Shown piece after piece: positions 13,028 to 20,283 of a DNA stretch of 24,783 nucleotides. The notes beneath the pieces are model-generated. The model had not been told where the DNA came from and ran no database searches. It was given only the letters and a program-made list of their open reading frames with translations. This DNA comes from JBQTIQ01 sp052387955 (GTDB lineage: Bacteria > Actinomycetota > Acidimicrobiia > Acidimicrobiales > JACDCH01): contig JBQTIQ010000046.1 in NCBI GenBank assembly GCA_052387955.1, positions 1 through 24,783 on the forward strand. The letters run 5' to 3'. Position 1 is the first letter of the stretch, and each line of letters begins with the position of its first letter. The position numbers were made by a program, and so were the translations under genes.

Positions 13028-14836
13028 ATGGCGTTGCTCGAGCACGAACTGGAGATCGACCCGGCCCAGCTGGCCGACATCGAGAAGTTCGAAGATTTCC
13101 TGGCCCGCTATCTCGACGGCGACATCGACGACGACGCCTTCCGGATCTTCCGCCTGAACAACGGCATTTACGGCCAACGCCAGGGCGGTCACAACCAGAT
13201 GGTCCGGGTGAAGGTCCCCTACGGCAAGCTCGAGCCCGAACAGCTCGACCTGCTCGGGCGCCTGGCTGACGAGCACTCCCGGGGTTGGGGCCACATCACC
13301 ACCCGCCAGAACATCCAGTTCCATTTCGTGCCGCTCGAGCAGGTGGTCGACGTCATGAAGCTGCTCGGGGGGGCCGGGCTCACCACCCGTGAGGCCTGCG
13401 GCGACACCGTCCGCAACGTGCAGGGCTGCCATCTCGCCGGCGCCTGCCCCCACGAGCACCTCGACATCACCCAGTGGGCCGAGGCCTCCTATCGCCACTT
13501 CGTGCGCAACCCGCTGAGCCAACGACTGCCCCGCAAGTTCAAGATCAACTTCTCCGGCTGCGAGACCGACTGCGGCCAGGCCATGTTCAACGACGTGGGA
13601 GTGGTCGCCACCACCCGCACCCTCGAGGACTCCACCACCGAGACCGGCTTCCGGGTGTTCGTGGCCGGCGGGCTCGGCGCCAACCCCCATCCCGCCCTGG
13701 CGCTGGAGGACTTCACCCCCCGCGACCAGCTGATGCCGACCCTCGAAGCGGTGCTGCGGGTCTTCTCCAACCACGGCAACCGGGACAACAAGCTCCGCGC
13801 CCGGTTGAAGTGGCTGGTCGACACCATGGGTTGGGAAGAACTGCAGGCCCGCATCCTCAAGGAACGCCGGCTGCTGCTGGGCTCGTCGTCATGGCCCGGG
13901 GGCGTACCCGAGCTCGTCGCGAAGTACGGCGACGCCGCCGCCGGCCGGCATGAGGGCGTCGAGCCCACCCCGATGGGCCAGGGCGTCGGCGCCTGGGAAC
14001 AGGGATCGACCCCGGTGACGATCCGGGCCCGGATGCCCTTCGACCGCTGGGACGAAGCCAACGTGGTGCGGGGCTCGGCCAAGGGAACGGTGTCGGCCTA
14101 CGCCTACGCCCGGCTCGGGGACGTGACCTCGGACCAGTTCCGGGGCCTCGCCTCGATCCAACGCGAGTTCGGCCTCGAGGTGCGGGTGACCAACCGCCAG
14201 AACTTCGCCTTCCGGGGCCTGACCGAGGAGCAGCTGCCCAAGCTGTTCGGGCGGCTGGGCGAGATCGGAATGGCCGAGCCCGGTGCCGAGCTGGCCCGCG
14301 ACGTGGTGGCCTGCCCGGGCGCCGACACCTGCAATCTGGCTGTGACCCAGAGCCGGGGCCTGGCTGTCGCCATCGGCGAGCGGTTGGAAGAAGAGGGCCT
14401 GGCCGACGTCGGTGGGGTGCGCACCAACATCTCGGGCTGCACCAACTCGTGCGGCCAACATCACATCGCCGACATCGGGTTCTTCGGGGCCGAACGGCGG
14501 GCACACGGCCGACCGGCGCCCGGCTACCAGATGCTGCTCGGCGGCTACGTCGGCCAGACCCAGGTCCACTTCGGCGAGAAGGCACTGCGCCTGCCGGCCC
14601 GCAACGCCCCCGAGGCGGCTGTCCGGGTCGTGCGCCGGTTCGCCGCTGAGCGCGAGGCGGGCGAGTTGTTCCGCTCGTGGCTCGACCGGGCCGGCGGGGC
14701 CAAGGCGGTGGCCGCCGACCTGGCCGACCTCGACCAGTTCCCCGTCCCTGACGACGGGCCGGACTTCTACGTCGACTTCGACGAGACCGGGCCCTACGTG
14801 GCCGAGGTCGGCGCCGGGGAGTGCGCCGGCTCATGA
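13028..14836 (+). CDS. Siroheme-[4Fe-4S] sulfite/nitrite reductase, ferredoxin type
   Basis: A 602-aa enzyme for the six-electron reduction of sulfite to sulfide (or nitrite to ammonia). It has two pseudo-symmetric halves. The C-terminal half carries the classical cluster/siroheme ligands C-X5-C (C429, C435; ACPGADTC) and C-X3-C (C471, C475; NISGCTNSCGQ). The N-terminal half has the same spacing (C134, C140 and C178, C182; SGCETDCGQ). Substrate-site residues such as TTRQNIQFH (N-half) and TNRQNFAFRG (C-half) are present. The coupled cysH gene argues for sulfite as substrate; sequence alone does not separate the two. The start ATG 13028 is fixed by GGAGGAG about 7 nt upstream. The stop overlaps the cysH start (ATGA). 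Confidence 0.93.
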   Translation: MALLEHELEIDPAQLADIEKFEDFLARYLDGDIDDDAFRIFRLNNGIYGQRQGGHNQMVRVKVPYGKLEPEQLDLLGRLADEHSRGWGHITTRQNIQFHFVPLEQVVDVMKLLGGAGLTTREACGDTVRNVQGCHLAGACPHEHLDITQWAEASYRHFVRNPLSQRLPRKFKINFSGCETDCGQAMFNDVGVVATTRTLEDSTTETGFRVFVAGGLGANPHPALALEDFTPRDQLMPTLEAVLRVFSNHGNRDNKLRARLKWLVDTMGWEELQARILKERRLLLGSSSWPGGVPELVAKYGDAAAGRHEGVEPTPMGQGVGAWEQGSTPVTIRARMPFDRWDEANVVRGSAKGTVSAYAYARLGDVTSDQFRGLASIQREFGLEVRVTNRQNFAFRGLTEEQLPKLFGRLGEIGMAEPGAELARDVVACPGADTCNLAVTQSRGLAVAIGERLEEEGLADVGGVRTNISGCTNSCGQHHIADIGFFGAERRAHGRPAPGYQMLLGGYVGQTQVHFGEKALRLPARNAPEAAVRVVRRFAAEREAGELFRSWLDRAGGAKAVAADLADLDQFPVPDDGPDFYVDFDETGPYVAEVGAGECAGS

Positions 14837-15525
14837 TCCTCGAACCGAACTCCCTGGCGTCGCTCCCCCAGTTCAGCGACGACGAGTTGGCCGACCTGAA
14901 CCGCGATTTCGAGTCCCTGCCCGCATCGAAGGTCATCCAGTGGGCGGTCGACAGCTACAGCCCACACCTGTGCCTGTCGGCGTCGATGACCGACGCGGTG
15001 CTGATCGACCTGGCCACCAAGGTCACCCCGGCGATCGAGGTCGTCTTCATCGACACCGGCTACCACTTCCCCGAGACCCTCGAGACGGTCGAGACGGTGC
15101 GTCGCCGTTACGGCCTCAACCTGCGGATCATGACGGTGGCGCCCCACGACGAAGAGCTGTGGAAGGTCGACCCCGAGAACTGCTGCTCATCGGTCAAGGT
15201 GGGCCAGCTCGACCGGGCGCTGGCCGGCAAGGCGGCCTGGATGAGCGGTCTACGCCGCAGCGAGGTCCCGGGCAGGGCGAAGGCGCCGATCGTCGCCCGG
15301 GACCTACGGGGCCTGGTGAAGGTGAACCCCATCGCCACATGGACCGAGGCCGACGTAGCCGGCTACATCGCCGACCACGACGTGACGGTGAACCCGCTGG
15401 TGCACCGGGGGTACCCGTCGATCGGCTGCATGCCCTGCACCTCCAAGCCGACCGACCCCGACGATCCCCGCTCCGGGCGCTGGGCCGGCCGTGACAAGAC
15501 GGAGTGCGGCCTGCACGTGGCCTGA
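14833..15525 (+). CDS. cysH: Adenylylsulfate/phosphoadenylylsulfate reductase
   Basis: A 230-aa cytoplasmic enzyme that reduces activated sulfate to sulfite, feeding the sulfite reductase encoded just upstream. The PP-loop-like fold is seen around SASMTDAVLIDL. Cluster cysteines CC (117-118) and CxxC (199, 202) are typical of the APS-reducing, [4Fe-4S]-containing form, and the catalytic ECGLH motif (C225) lies at the C-terminus. The CC...CxxC pattern points to adenylylsulfate as substrate, unlike E. coli CysH. ATG 14833 overlaps the reductase stop by ATGA, indicating translational coupling; GTG 14821 is four codons upstream and less likely. No ATP sulfurylase gene is in the window. Confidence 0.95.
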   Translation: MILEPNSLASLPQFSDDELADLNRDFESLPASKVIQWAVDSYSPHLCLSASMTDAVLIDLATKVTPAIEVVFIDTGYHFPETLETVETVRRRYGLNLRIMTVAPHDEELWKVDPENCCSSVKVGQLDRALAGKAAWMSGLRRSEVPGRAKAPIVARDLRGLVKVNPIATWTEADVAGYIADHDVTVNPLVHRGYPSIGCMPCTSKPTDPDDPRSGRWAGRDKTECGLHVA

Positions 15526-15605
15526 CCGCCGCGACCGACCGACGAGGGTGGCCCGGAGACCACGGAGGAGCACGCCGCCGCGCTCGGGCCCGGTCGGCCC
15601 CCCGG

Positions 15606-15611
15606 TAGGGT
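15606..15611 (+). promoter_or_regulatory. -10 box of the GH15 gene, near-leaderless
   Basis: TAGGGT ends 9 nt before the ATG at 15621, the same spacing as in front of leuS. There is no Shine-Dalgarno between box and start, so a 2-3-nt leader is likely. Confidence 0.45.
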
Positions 15612-15620
15612 CGCCCGCTC

Positions 15621-17399
15621 ATGGCCCTGCCCATCGAGGACTACGCCTTCCTGTCCGACCTGGAGTCGGCCGCGCTCGTCGGCCGGGACGGGTCGATCGA
15701 CTGGCTCACGTTCCCCCGCTTCGACTCCCCCGCCTGTTTCGCCGCGCTGTTGGGCGACCGCAGGAACGGGCGTTGGCTGCTGGCGCCGGCCGGTGAGGTG
15801 CGCCGGGTCGAGCGCCGGTACCGCGACCACACCCTGGTGCTGGAGACGACCTACATCACCGACGACGGCGAAGTGACCGTCGTCGACTGCATGCCGCCCC
15901 GCGACCAGAGCCTCGAGGTCATCCGCCTGGTGAAGGGCGTCCGGGGTCGGGTGCCCATGCGTATGGAGCTCGTCGTCCGCTTCGACTACGGCTCGATCGT
16001 GCCCTGGGCCCGGCGGGTGGACGGGGCGCTGACCATGGTGGCCGGCCCCGACGCCCTGCGGCTGGTGACGGCCGTCGAGGTGGAAGGCAAGGACATGACC
16101 TCGGTGGCCGAGTTCTCGGTCGGCGAAGGCCAGGTGGTCCCGTTCGTGCTGCTGTGGCACTCGGCCCACCAGCGCGCCCGCGAGGTGGCCGACGGCGTTA
16201 AAGGCGTGGCTGAGGCCGAGCGGTGGTGGCAGGCCTGGGCCGCGTCGGGCAGCTACCGGGGCGAATGGGGCGACGAGGTGGCGGCGTCGCTTACGGTGTT
16301 GAAGGGCCTGACTTACGCCCCCACCGGAGGACTGGTGGCGGCGGCCACCACGTCGCTGCCCGAACAGCTGGGCGGGCCCCGGAACTGGGACTACCGCTAC
16401 TGCTGGCTGCGCGACGCCACCTTCAGCCTCCTGGCCCTGTTGGCCGCCGGCTACACCGACGAGGCGACCGCTTGGCGGGACTGGCTGCTGCGGGCGGTGG
16501 CCGGTGACCCCGGACAGCTGCAGATCATGTACGGCCTGGCCGGCGAGCGCCGCCTCACCGAATCGACCCTCGACTGGTTGCCCGGTTACGAGGCGTCGGT
16601 CCCGGTCCGGGTGGGCAACGCCGCCTACGGCCAGCACCAGCTCGACGTCTACGGCGAGGTCATGGACGCGCTACACCAGTCGGCCATGGCCGGACTGCCC
16701 GTCGACGGCCCGGGGTGGGCGCTGCAGGCGGCCATGCTCGACTTCCTGGAGAGCGACTGGTGCCAGCCCGACGAGGGGATCTGGGAGGTGCGCGGCCCCC
16801 GCCGCCAGTTCACCCACTCCAAGGTGATGGCCTGGGTCGCGCTCGACCGGGCCGTACGCACCGCCGACCGCTTCGGCTGCCCGGGCGACGTCGGCCGCTG
16901 GCGTGCCCTTCGGGACGAGGTCAAAGCCTGGGTGTTGGCCCACGGGGTCGACGACCGGGGCGTCTTCGTCCAGTACCCGGGCACCAGCGAGCTCGACGCC
17001 AGCCTGTTGATGGTCCCGCTGGTCGGGTTCCTCGCCCCGAGCGACGAGCGGGTCCGCAACACGGTGGAGGCCATCGAGCGGGAGCTGGCCTCCGACGGCT
17101 TCGTGATGCGCTATCGCAGCGCGGAGGGGATCGACGGGCTGCCCTCCGGCGAGGGGACCTTCTTGATGTGCTCGTTCTGGATGGCGCAGGCCCTGGACCT
17201 GGTGGGCCGTCAGGCCGACGCTCGGGCACTGTTCGGCCGCCTTCTCGACCTCCGCAACGACGTCGGCCTGCTGGCCGAGGAGTACGACCCCCGCACCGGG
17301 CGCATGCTCGGCAACTTCCCGCAAGCCTTCAGCCACACCGCCCTGGTCAATACCGCAATGCAGCTCGCCGGCACGGGCCCCCGCCGCACCCCGGCTTGA
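15621..17399 (+). CDS. Glycoside hydrolase family 15 protein (glucoamylase/trehalase-like)
   Basis: A 592-aa protein with no signal peptide, so probably cytoplasmic. An N-terminal beta-sandwich domain (about 1-230, opening PIEDYAFLSDLESAALVGRD) is followed by an (alpha/alpha)6 barrel. Motifs include RNWDYRYCWLRDATFSL (substrate-binding WRD-type region), YGLAGERRLTE, GNAAYGQHQLDVYGEVMD, the GIWE motif with presumed general acid E389, and EEYDPRTG with presumed general base at E553/E554. Actinobacterial relatives of this domain order include trehalases that cleave trehalose to glucose, and glucoamylase-like enzymes; the substrate cannot be settled here. The start is ATG 15621, with a TAGGGT box 9 nt upstream. 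The gene converges on the CoxE-like gene across a large inverted repeat. Confidence 0.93.
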   Translation: MALPIEDYAFLSDLESAALVGRDGSIDWLTFPRFDSPACFAALLGDRRNGRWLLAPAGEVRRVERRYRDHTLVLETTYITDDGEVTVVDCMPPRDQSLEVIRLVKGVRGRVPMRMELVVRFDYGSIVPWARRVDGALTMVAGPDALRLVTAVEVEGKDMTSVAEFSVGEGQVVPFVLLWHSAHQRAREVADGVKGVAEAERWWQAWAASGSYRGEWGDEVAASLTVLKGLTYAPTGGLVAAATTSLPEQLGGPRNWDYRYCWLRDATFSLLALLAAGYTDEATAWRDWLLRAVAGDPGQLQIMYGLAGERRLTESTLDWLPGYEASVPVRVGNAAYGQHQLDVYGEVMDALHQSAMAGLPVDGPGWALQAAMLDFLESDWCQPDEGIWEVRGPRRQFTHSKVMAWVALDRAVRTADRFGCPGDVGRWRALRDEVKAWVLAHGVDDRGVFVQYPGTSELDASLLMVPLVGFLAPSDERVRNTVEAIERELASDGFVMRYRSAEGIDGLPSGEGTFLMCSFWMAQALDLVGRQADARALFGRLLDLRNDVGLLAEEYDPRTGRMLGNFPQAFSHTALVNTAMQLAGTGPRRTPA

Positions 17400-17456
17400 C
17401 CGACCAGAGCCGCCACAGCAGGCTCGAGGCCGGCGGGTTCGTGAGGGTCGCCCTCT

Positions 17457-17621
17457 AGGGCTCACGCCAGGACTACTTGGGCGGCTCGCCGGCCGGATGA
17501 CCGCCCTCGCGGCGTCCTCGGCCTCACCGCAGATACCCGATTGCGCCTTCGGCCCGCGTCCTTGCGAGGACGGGCCCCGGCTCGGCGAGCCGCGCCCAAC
17601 CAGTCCTGGCGTGAGCCCTTA
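17457..17621. repeat. 165-bp inverted-repeat structure between convergent genes
   Basis: The left arm starts at 17457 with 18 bases (AGGGCTCACGCCAGGACT) that match the complement of the right arm exactly. After a 2-nt mismatch come TTGGGC and, past a 2-nt insertion, GGCTCGCCG, again paired. The right arm spans about 17580-17620. Together about 33 bp can pair around a loop of some 85 nt that holds its own small hairpin (CGTCCT-TGCG-AGGACG). The TAA stop of the CoxE-like gene (17619-17621) sits at the outer edge. It could be a bidirectional terminator or a MITE-like remnant. No transposase or flanking duplication is evident. Confidence 0.75.
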
Positions 17622-19097
17622 GGCGAGGTTGTCGACGAACGCTTCGAGCTGGCGGAGGTTGCGGCATTCGAAGACGCCGTCGCAGTGCACGCCGTACTCG
17701 CCCACGATCGAGTCGCCGGTGTCCCAGTAGCTGCGGGGCTCGGGGTTGAGCCAGTAGACGTGGCGGGCCCGGTGGCGCATCTCGGACAGGACCCAGGGCT
17801 GGGCCGAGTGGTAGTTGTTGCGGGCGTCGCCCAGCACCATCACCGTGGTCTTGGGGCCGATCTCCTTGCCCCACCGGGACCAGAAGGTCTCGAGGGCGTG
17901 GCCGTAGTCGGAATGGCCGTCGACCCAGACCACGTCGGCTTCGGTGTTGACGCGGTGCACCGCCTCGACCACGTCCTCCACGCCGTCGAAGAACCGGGTC
18001 ACCTCGTCGATGCCGTCGATGAACACGAACGAGCGCACCCGGGAGAACTGATGGCTGATGGCGTGCACCAACATCAGCGTGAACCGGGCGAAGGCGGCCA
18101 CCGATCCCGAGATGTCGGCGATGACGAAGATCTCGGGCTTGGCCGGCCGGGGGTAGCGGAACTTGGGGTCGGCGGGCACCCCGCCGTAGGACAGCGAATG
18201 GCGGACCGTGCTGCGAAAATCGAGCGGCCCGCGCCGGCCGTGGCGCCGCCGGCGGGCCAGGCGCACGGCCAGCCGCCGGGTCAGCGGGTACAACGACTTG
18301 CGCAACAGCGCCATCTCCTCGCGGCTGGCATGCATGAAGTCGATGTCCTCGGGCAGGGGCTTGCGCAAGGTGCGGGCCATCGCCTCGGCGCCCCGGTCGG
18401 CCACCAGCCGGCGCCGGACCTCGGTCTCGATCTCCTTGCGCAGCCGGTCGATCCGCACCTGGAACTCGTCTCGTTCGAGGCGCTCCTCCAGGGCCGAGAG
18501 CTCGTCGGCCTGGCCACGGACCTGGCCCATGAGCCGCTCCAACAGGCCGTCGAGGTCGAGGTTCCGCAGGGTGCGGTACACGTAGTACGTCCCCCCCACC
18601 GGCCGGCCTGGCTCCATGCCCGAATATCGGCGTACGGCCTGGCGGGCGATAGCCCGCAACAGCGCCTCGTTGCCGTCGAGCAGCGCCCGGTACAACAGCT
18701 CGGCCAGCTCCTCGGCGCTGAGGTTGTCGGCCGGCCCGCCCGGGCCCTGGCCGCCAACGCTGCGGACCTGGTCGAACTCGTCCCCGGCACCGAAGGTGTC
18801 GAGCTCGTCGGCACCCTCGTCACGGTGGGCGATGTGGAGGGAGAAGAAGACCTCGAAGGCGGTCTCGAAGGCCCGCCAGTGCGACTCGCTCTTCACCAGG
18901 GTGGCGGCCAGGGCGTACTTGAACGTCGCCCGATCCTCCAGCTGGATATGGGTCACGGCCTCCATGGCATCGAGGTTCTCGGTCAGGCTGATCGGCAGCC
19001 CGGCCCGGCGCAGCTCGGCGATGAAGCTGGCCAGCACCTCGAGGAGGGGCTCGCCCGCCATGGCCAGCGCCTGGCCCGAGGCCCCTTGGCCGGTCAC
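17619..19097 (-). CDS. CoxE-like VWA-domain protein, partner of MoxR ATPase
   Basis: About 492 aa from GTG 19097. The N-terminal half is helical and charged (ELRRAGLPISLTENLDAMEAV and a long Glu/Arg-rich region near 200-260). The C-terminal half is a VWA/CoxE domain with the MIDAS start DISGSVAAF and a later VLGDARNNYH segment. CoxE-type proteins work with MoxR ATPases as a metal-dependent adaptor for cofactor insertion or protein remodelling; the target here is unknown. GTG 19097 is chosen because its GTGACC overlaps the stop of the upstream leader ORF, exactly as at the phosphotransferase. ATG 19061, 12 codons further in, would also give a family-like N-terminus and is a real alternative. 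No Shine-Dalgarno is visible for either. It lies downstream of moxR on the same strand. Confidence 0.88.
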   Translation of the reverse strand: MTGQGASGQALAMAGEPLLEVLASFIAELRRAGLPISLTENLDAMEAVTHIQLEDRATFKYALAATLVKSESHWRAFETAFEVFFSLHIAHRDEGADELDTFGAGDEFDQVRSVGGQGPGGPADNLSAEELAELLYRALLDGNEALLRAIARQAVRRYSGMEPGRPVGGTYYVYRTLRNLDLDGLLERLMGQVRGQADELSALEERLERDEFQVRIDRLRKEIETEVRRRLVADRGAEAMARTLRKPLPEDIDFMHASREEMALLRKSLYPLTRRLAVRLARRRRHGRRGPLDFRSTVRHSLSYGGVPADPKFRYPRPAKPEIFVIADISGSVAAFARFTLMLVHAISHQFSRVRSFVFIDGIDEVTRFFDGVEDVVEAVHRVNTEADVVWVDGHSDYGHALETFWSRWGKEIGPKTTVMVLGDARNNYHSAQPWVLSEMRHRARHVYWLNPEPRSYWDTGDSIVGEYGVHCDGVFECRNLRQLEAFVDNLA

Positions 19098-19200
19098 TGG
19101 TGCACCATCGCTGGCTCCGACCGCCAGTGACCGGTCGACCGAACGAGCGCCAGCGAGCCGGGCGACGATGGGGCCCGGGGGCGCAGCCCCCGAGCAAGAA
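19091..19200 (-). repeat. Hairpin repeat family, subfamily B, 110-bp unit, gene-proximal copy
   Basis: Identical base for base to 19201-19310. Read on the minus strand the unit contains TTCTTGCTC, the GGGGG-CTGCG-CCCCC hairpin, the core CATCGTCGCCCGGCTCGCTG, and a tail in which GGTCACTGG and CCAGTGACC can pair, with the palindrome TGGTGCACCA. Its last bases supply the GTG start of the CoxE-like gene. Confidence 0.9.
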
Positions 19201-19318
19201 CGGTCACTGGTGCACCATCGCTGGCTCCGACCGCCAGTGACCGGTCGACCGAACGAGCGCCAGCGAGCCGGGCGACGATGGGGCCCGGGGGCGCAGCCCC
19301 CGAGCAAGAACGGGTCAC
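19094..19318 (-). CDS. Putative repeat-encoded leader ORF, 74 aa, overlapping the CoxE-like start
   Basis: An open frame starts GTG-ACC at 19318, 13 nt after the moxR stop, crosses both 110-bp repeat copies, and ends in TGA (19096-19094) that overlaps the GTG start of the CoxE-like gene at 19097. Because 110 is not a multiple of 3, the two copies are read in different frames, yet neither frame has a stop. The peptide is basic and low in complexity, ends MVHQ, and has no recognised domain. The leader ORF before the phosphotransferase ends VVHP in the same junction sequence. Translation is inferred. Confidence 0.35.
   Translation of the reverse strand: MTRSCSGAAPPGPIVARLAGARSVDRSLAVGASDGAPVTVLARGLRPRAPSSPGSLALVRSTGHWRSEPAMVHQ
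19201..19310 (-). repeat. Hairpin repeat family, subfamily B, 110-bp unit, second tandem copy
   Basis: A perfect duplicate of 19091-19200. The next bases (19311-19320) contain a further GTGACC on the minus strand, the upstream boundary of the array, 13 nt after the moxR stop. Perfect identity indicates a recent duplication or gene conversion. Confidence 0.9.
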
Positions 19319-19331
19319 TGGTCCGCTTCGT

Positions 19332-20243
19332 TCACCGGGTGGCCGGGCGCCGGTCGGCCGCCGTCGGGCCGTTGGTGGTGAACTCCTTGACCGCCTTGGC
19401 GATGTCGCTCTGGTACTTGAGGAGGATGTTGGCCGTCGACACCGCCGTCTCGGCGTCGACGTGGGCTACTCCCAGCAGCACCAGGGTGCGGGCCCAGTCG
19501 AGCGTCTCGGACACCGACGGTGCCTTCTTCAGCTCGAGCTGGCGGACCGAACGGACGATCCGGGCCACCTGGTCGGCCAAGCTGGCGGTGATCCCGGGCA
19601 CCTTGGCCAGCACGATCTGCTTCTCACGCTCCATGTCGGGGTAGTCGACGTGGAGGTACAGGCACCGCCGCTTCAGGGCCTCGGACAGCTCACGGCTGTT
19701 GTTCGAGGTCAGGAACACGAGCGGGATCTGGGTGGCGACGACCGTGCCCAGCTCGGGGATCGAGACCTGGTAGTCGGAGAGCACCTCGAGCAGGAGCGCC
19801 TCGGTCTCGACCTCGACCCGGTCGACCTCGTCGATGAGCAGCACCACCGGGTCGGGAGCCCGGATCGCCTCCAACAGCGGGCGGGCCAGCAGGAAATCCT
19901 CGCCGAAGATGTCCTCCTCGACGTCGGTCCACTTCCGGCCCGGCTCGTCGTTCGAACGGTCGACCTGGATGCGCAGGAGCTGCTTCTTGTAGTTCCACTC
20001 GTACAGGGCCTTGGACTCGTCGAGGCCCTCGTAGCACTGCAGCCGGATCAGGCGGGCGCCGGTGAACTCGGCCACCGACTTGGCCAGCTGGGTCTTTCCC
20101 GTCCCCGCCGGCCCCTCGACCAGGACCGGCTTCTGGAGCCGGTCGGCCAGGTACACGACGCCGGCGATGCCGTCGTCGGCCAGGTACCCGACGCCGTCGA
20201 GGGCGTCGCGCACCGCGGGGACCGATTCGAACCGGGGGGCCAT
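19332..20243 (-). CDS. MoxR-family AAA+ ATPase
   Basis: A 303-aa cytoplasmic AAA+ ATPase. Walker A is VEGPAGTGKTQLAKS, Walker B is VVLLIDEVDRVE, with sensor 1 in VFLTSNNSREL and an Arg-rich sensor-2 region (LKRRCLYLHVDYP). MoxR ATPases act as chaperones with VWA partners in metalloenzyme maturation or stress responses, and a CoxE-like VWA gene follows directly. The ATG at 20243 is preceded by TAGCCT with a 6-nt gap and no Shine-Dalgarno, so the transcript is probably leaderless. Between this gene and its partner lies the 110-bp tandem repeat. Confidence 0.93.
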   Translation of the reverse strand: MAPRFESVPAVRDALDGVGYLADDGIAGVVYLADRLQKPVLVEGPAGTGKTQLAKSVAEFTGARLIRLQCYEGLDESKALYEWNYKKQLLRIQVDRSNDEPGRKWTDVEEDIFGEDFLLARPLLEAIRAPDPVVLLIDEVDRVEVETEALLLEVLSDYQVSIPELGTVVATQIPLVFLTSNNSRELSEALKRRCLYLHVDYPDMEREKQIVLAKVPGITASLADQVARIVRSVRQLELKKAPSVSETLDWARTLVLLGVAHVDAETAVSTANILLKYQSDIAKAVKEFTTNGPTAADRRPATR

Positions 20244-20249
20244 CGGCGC

Positions 20250-20255
20250 AGGCTA
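20250..20255 (-). promoter_or_regulatory. -10 box of moxR, leaderless type
   Basis: Minus-strand TAGCCT is followed by six bases and the ATG at 20243. A consensus TTGACA also occurs upstream (20282-20287) but is 26 nt from this box, too far to be its -35. Confidence 0.45.
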
Positions 20256-20267
20256 CCGGCGGGTAGA

Positions 20268-20282
20268 ACGCCCGATGGGCGT
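20268..20282 (-). terminator. Terminator hairpin after proA
   Basis: Directly after the proA stop, ACGCCC-ATC-GGGCGT forms a perfect 6-bp stem, followed on the minus strand by TCT rather than a full T tract. It separates proA from moxR. Confidence 0.45.
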
Positions 20283-20283
20283 G

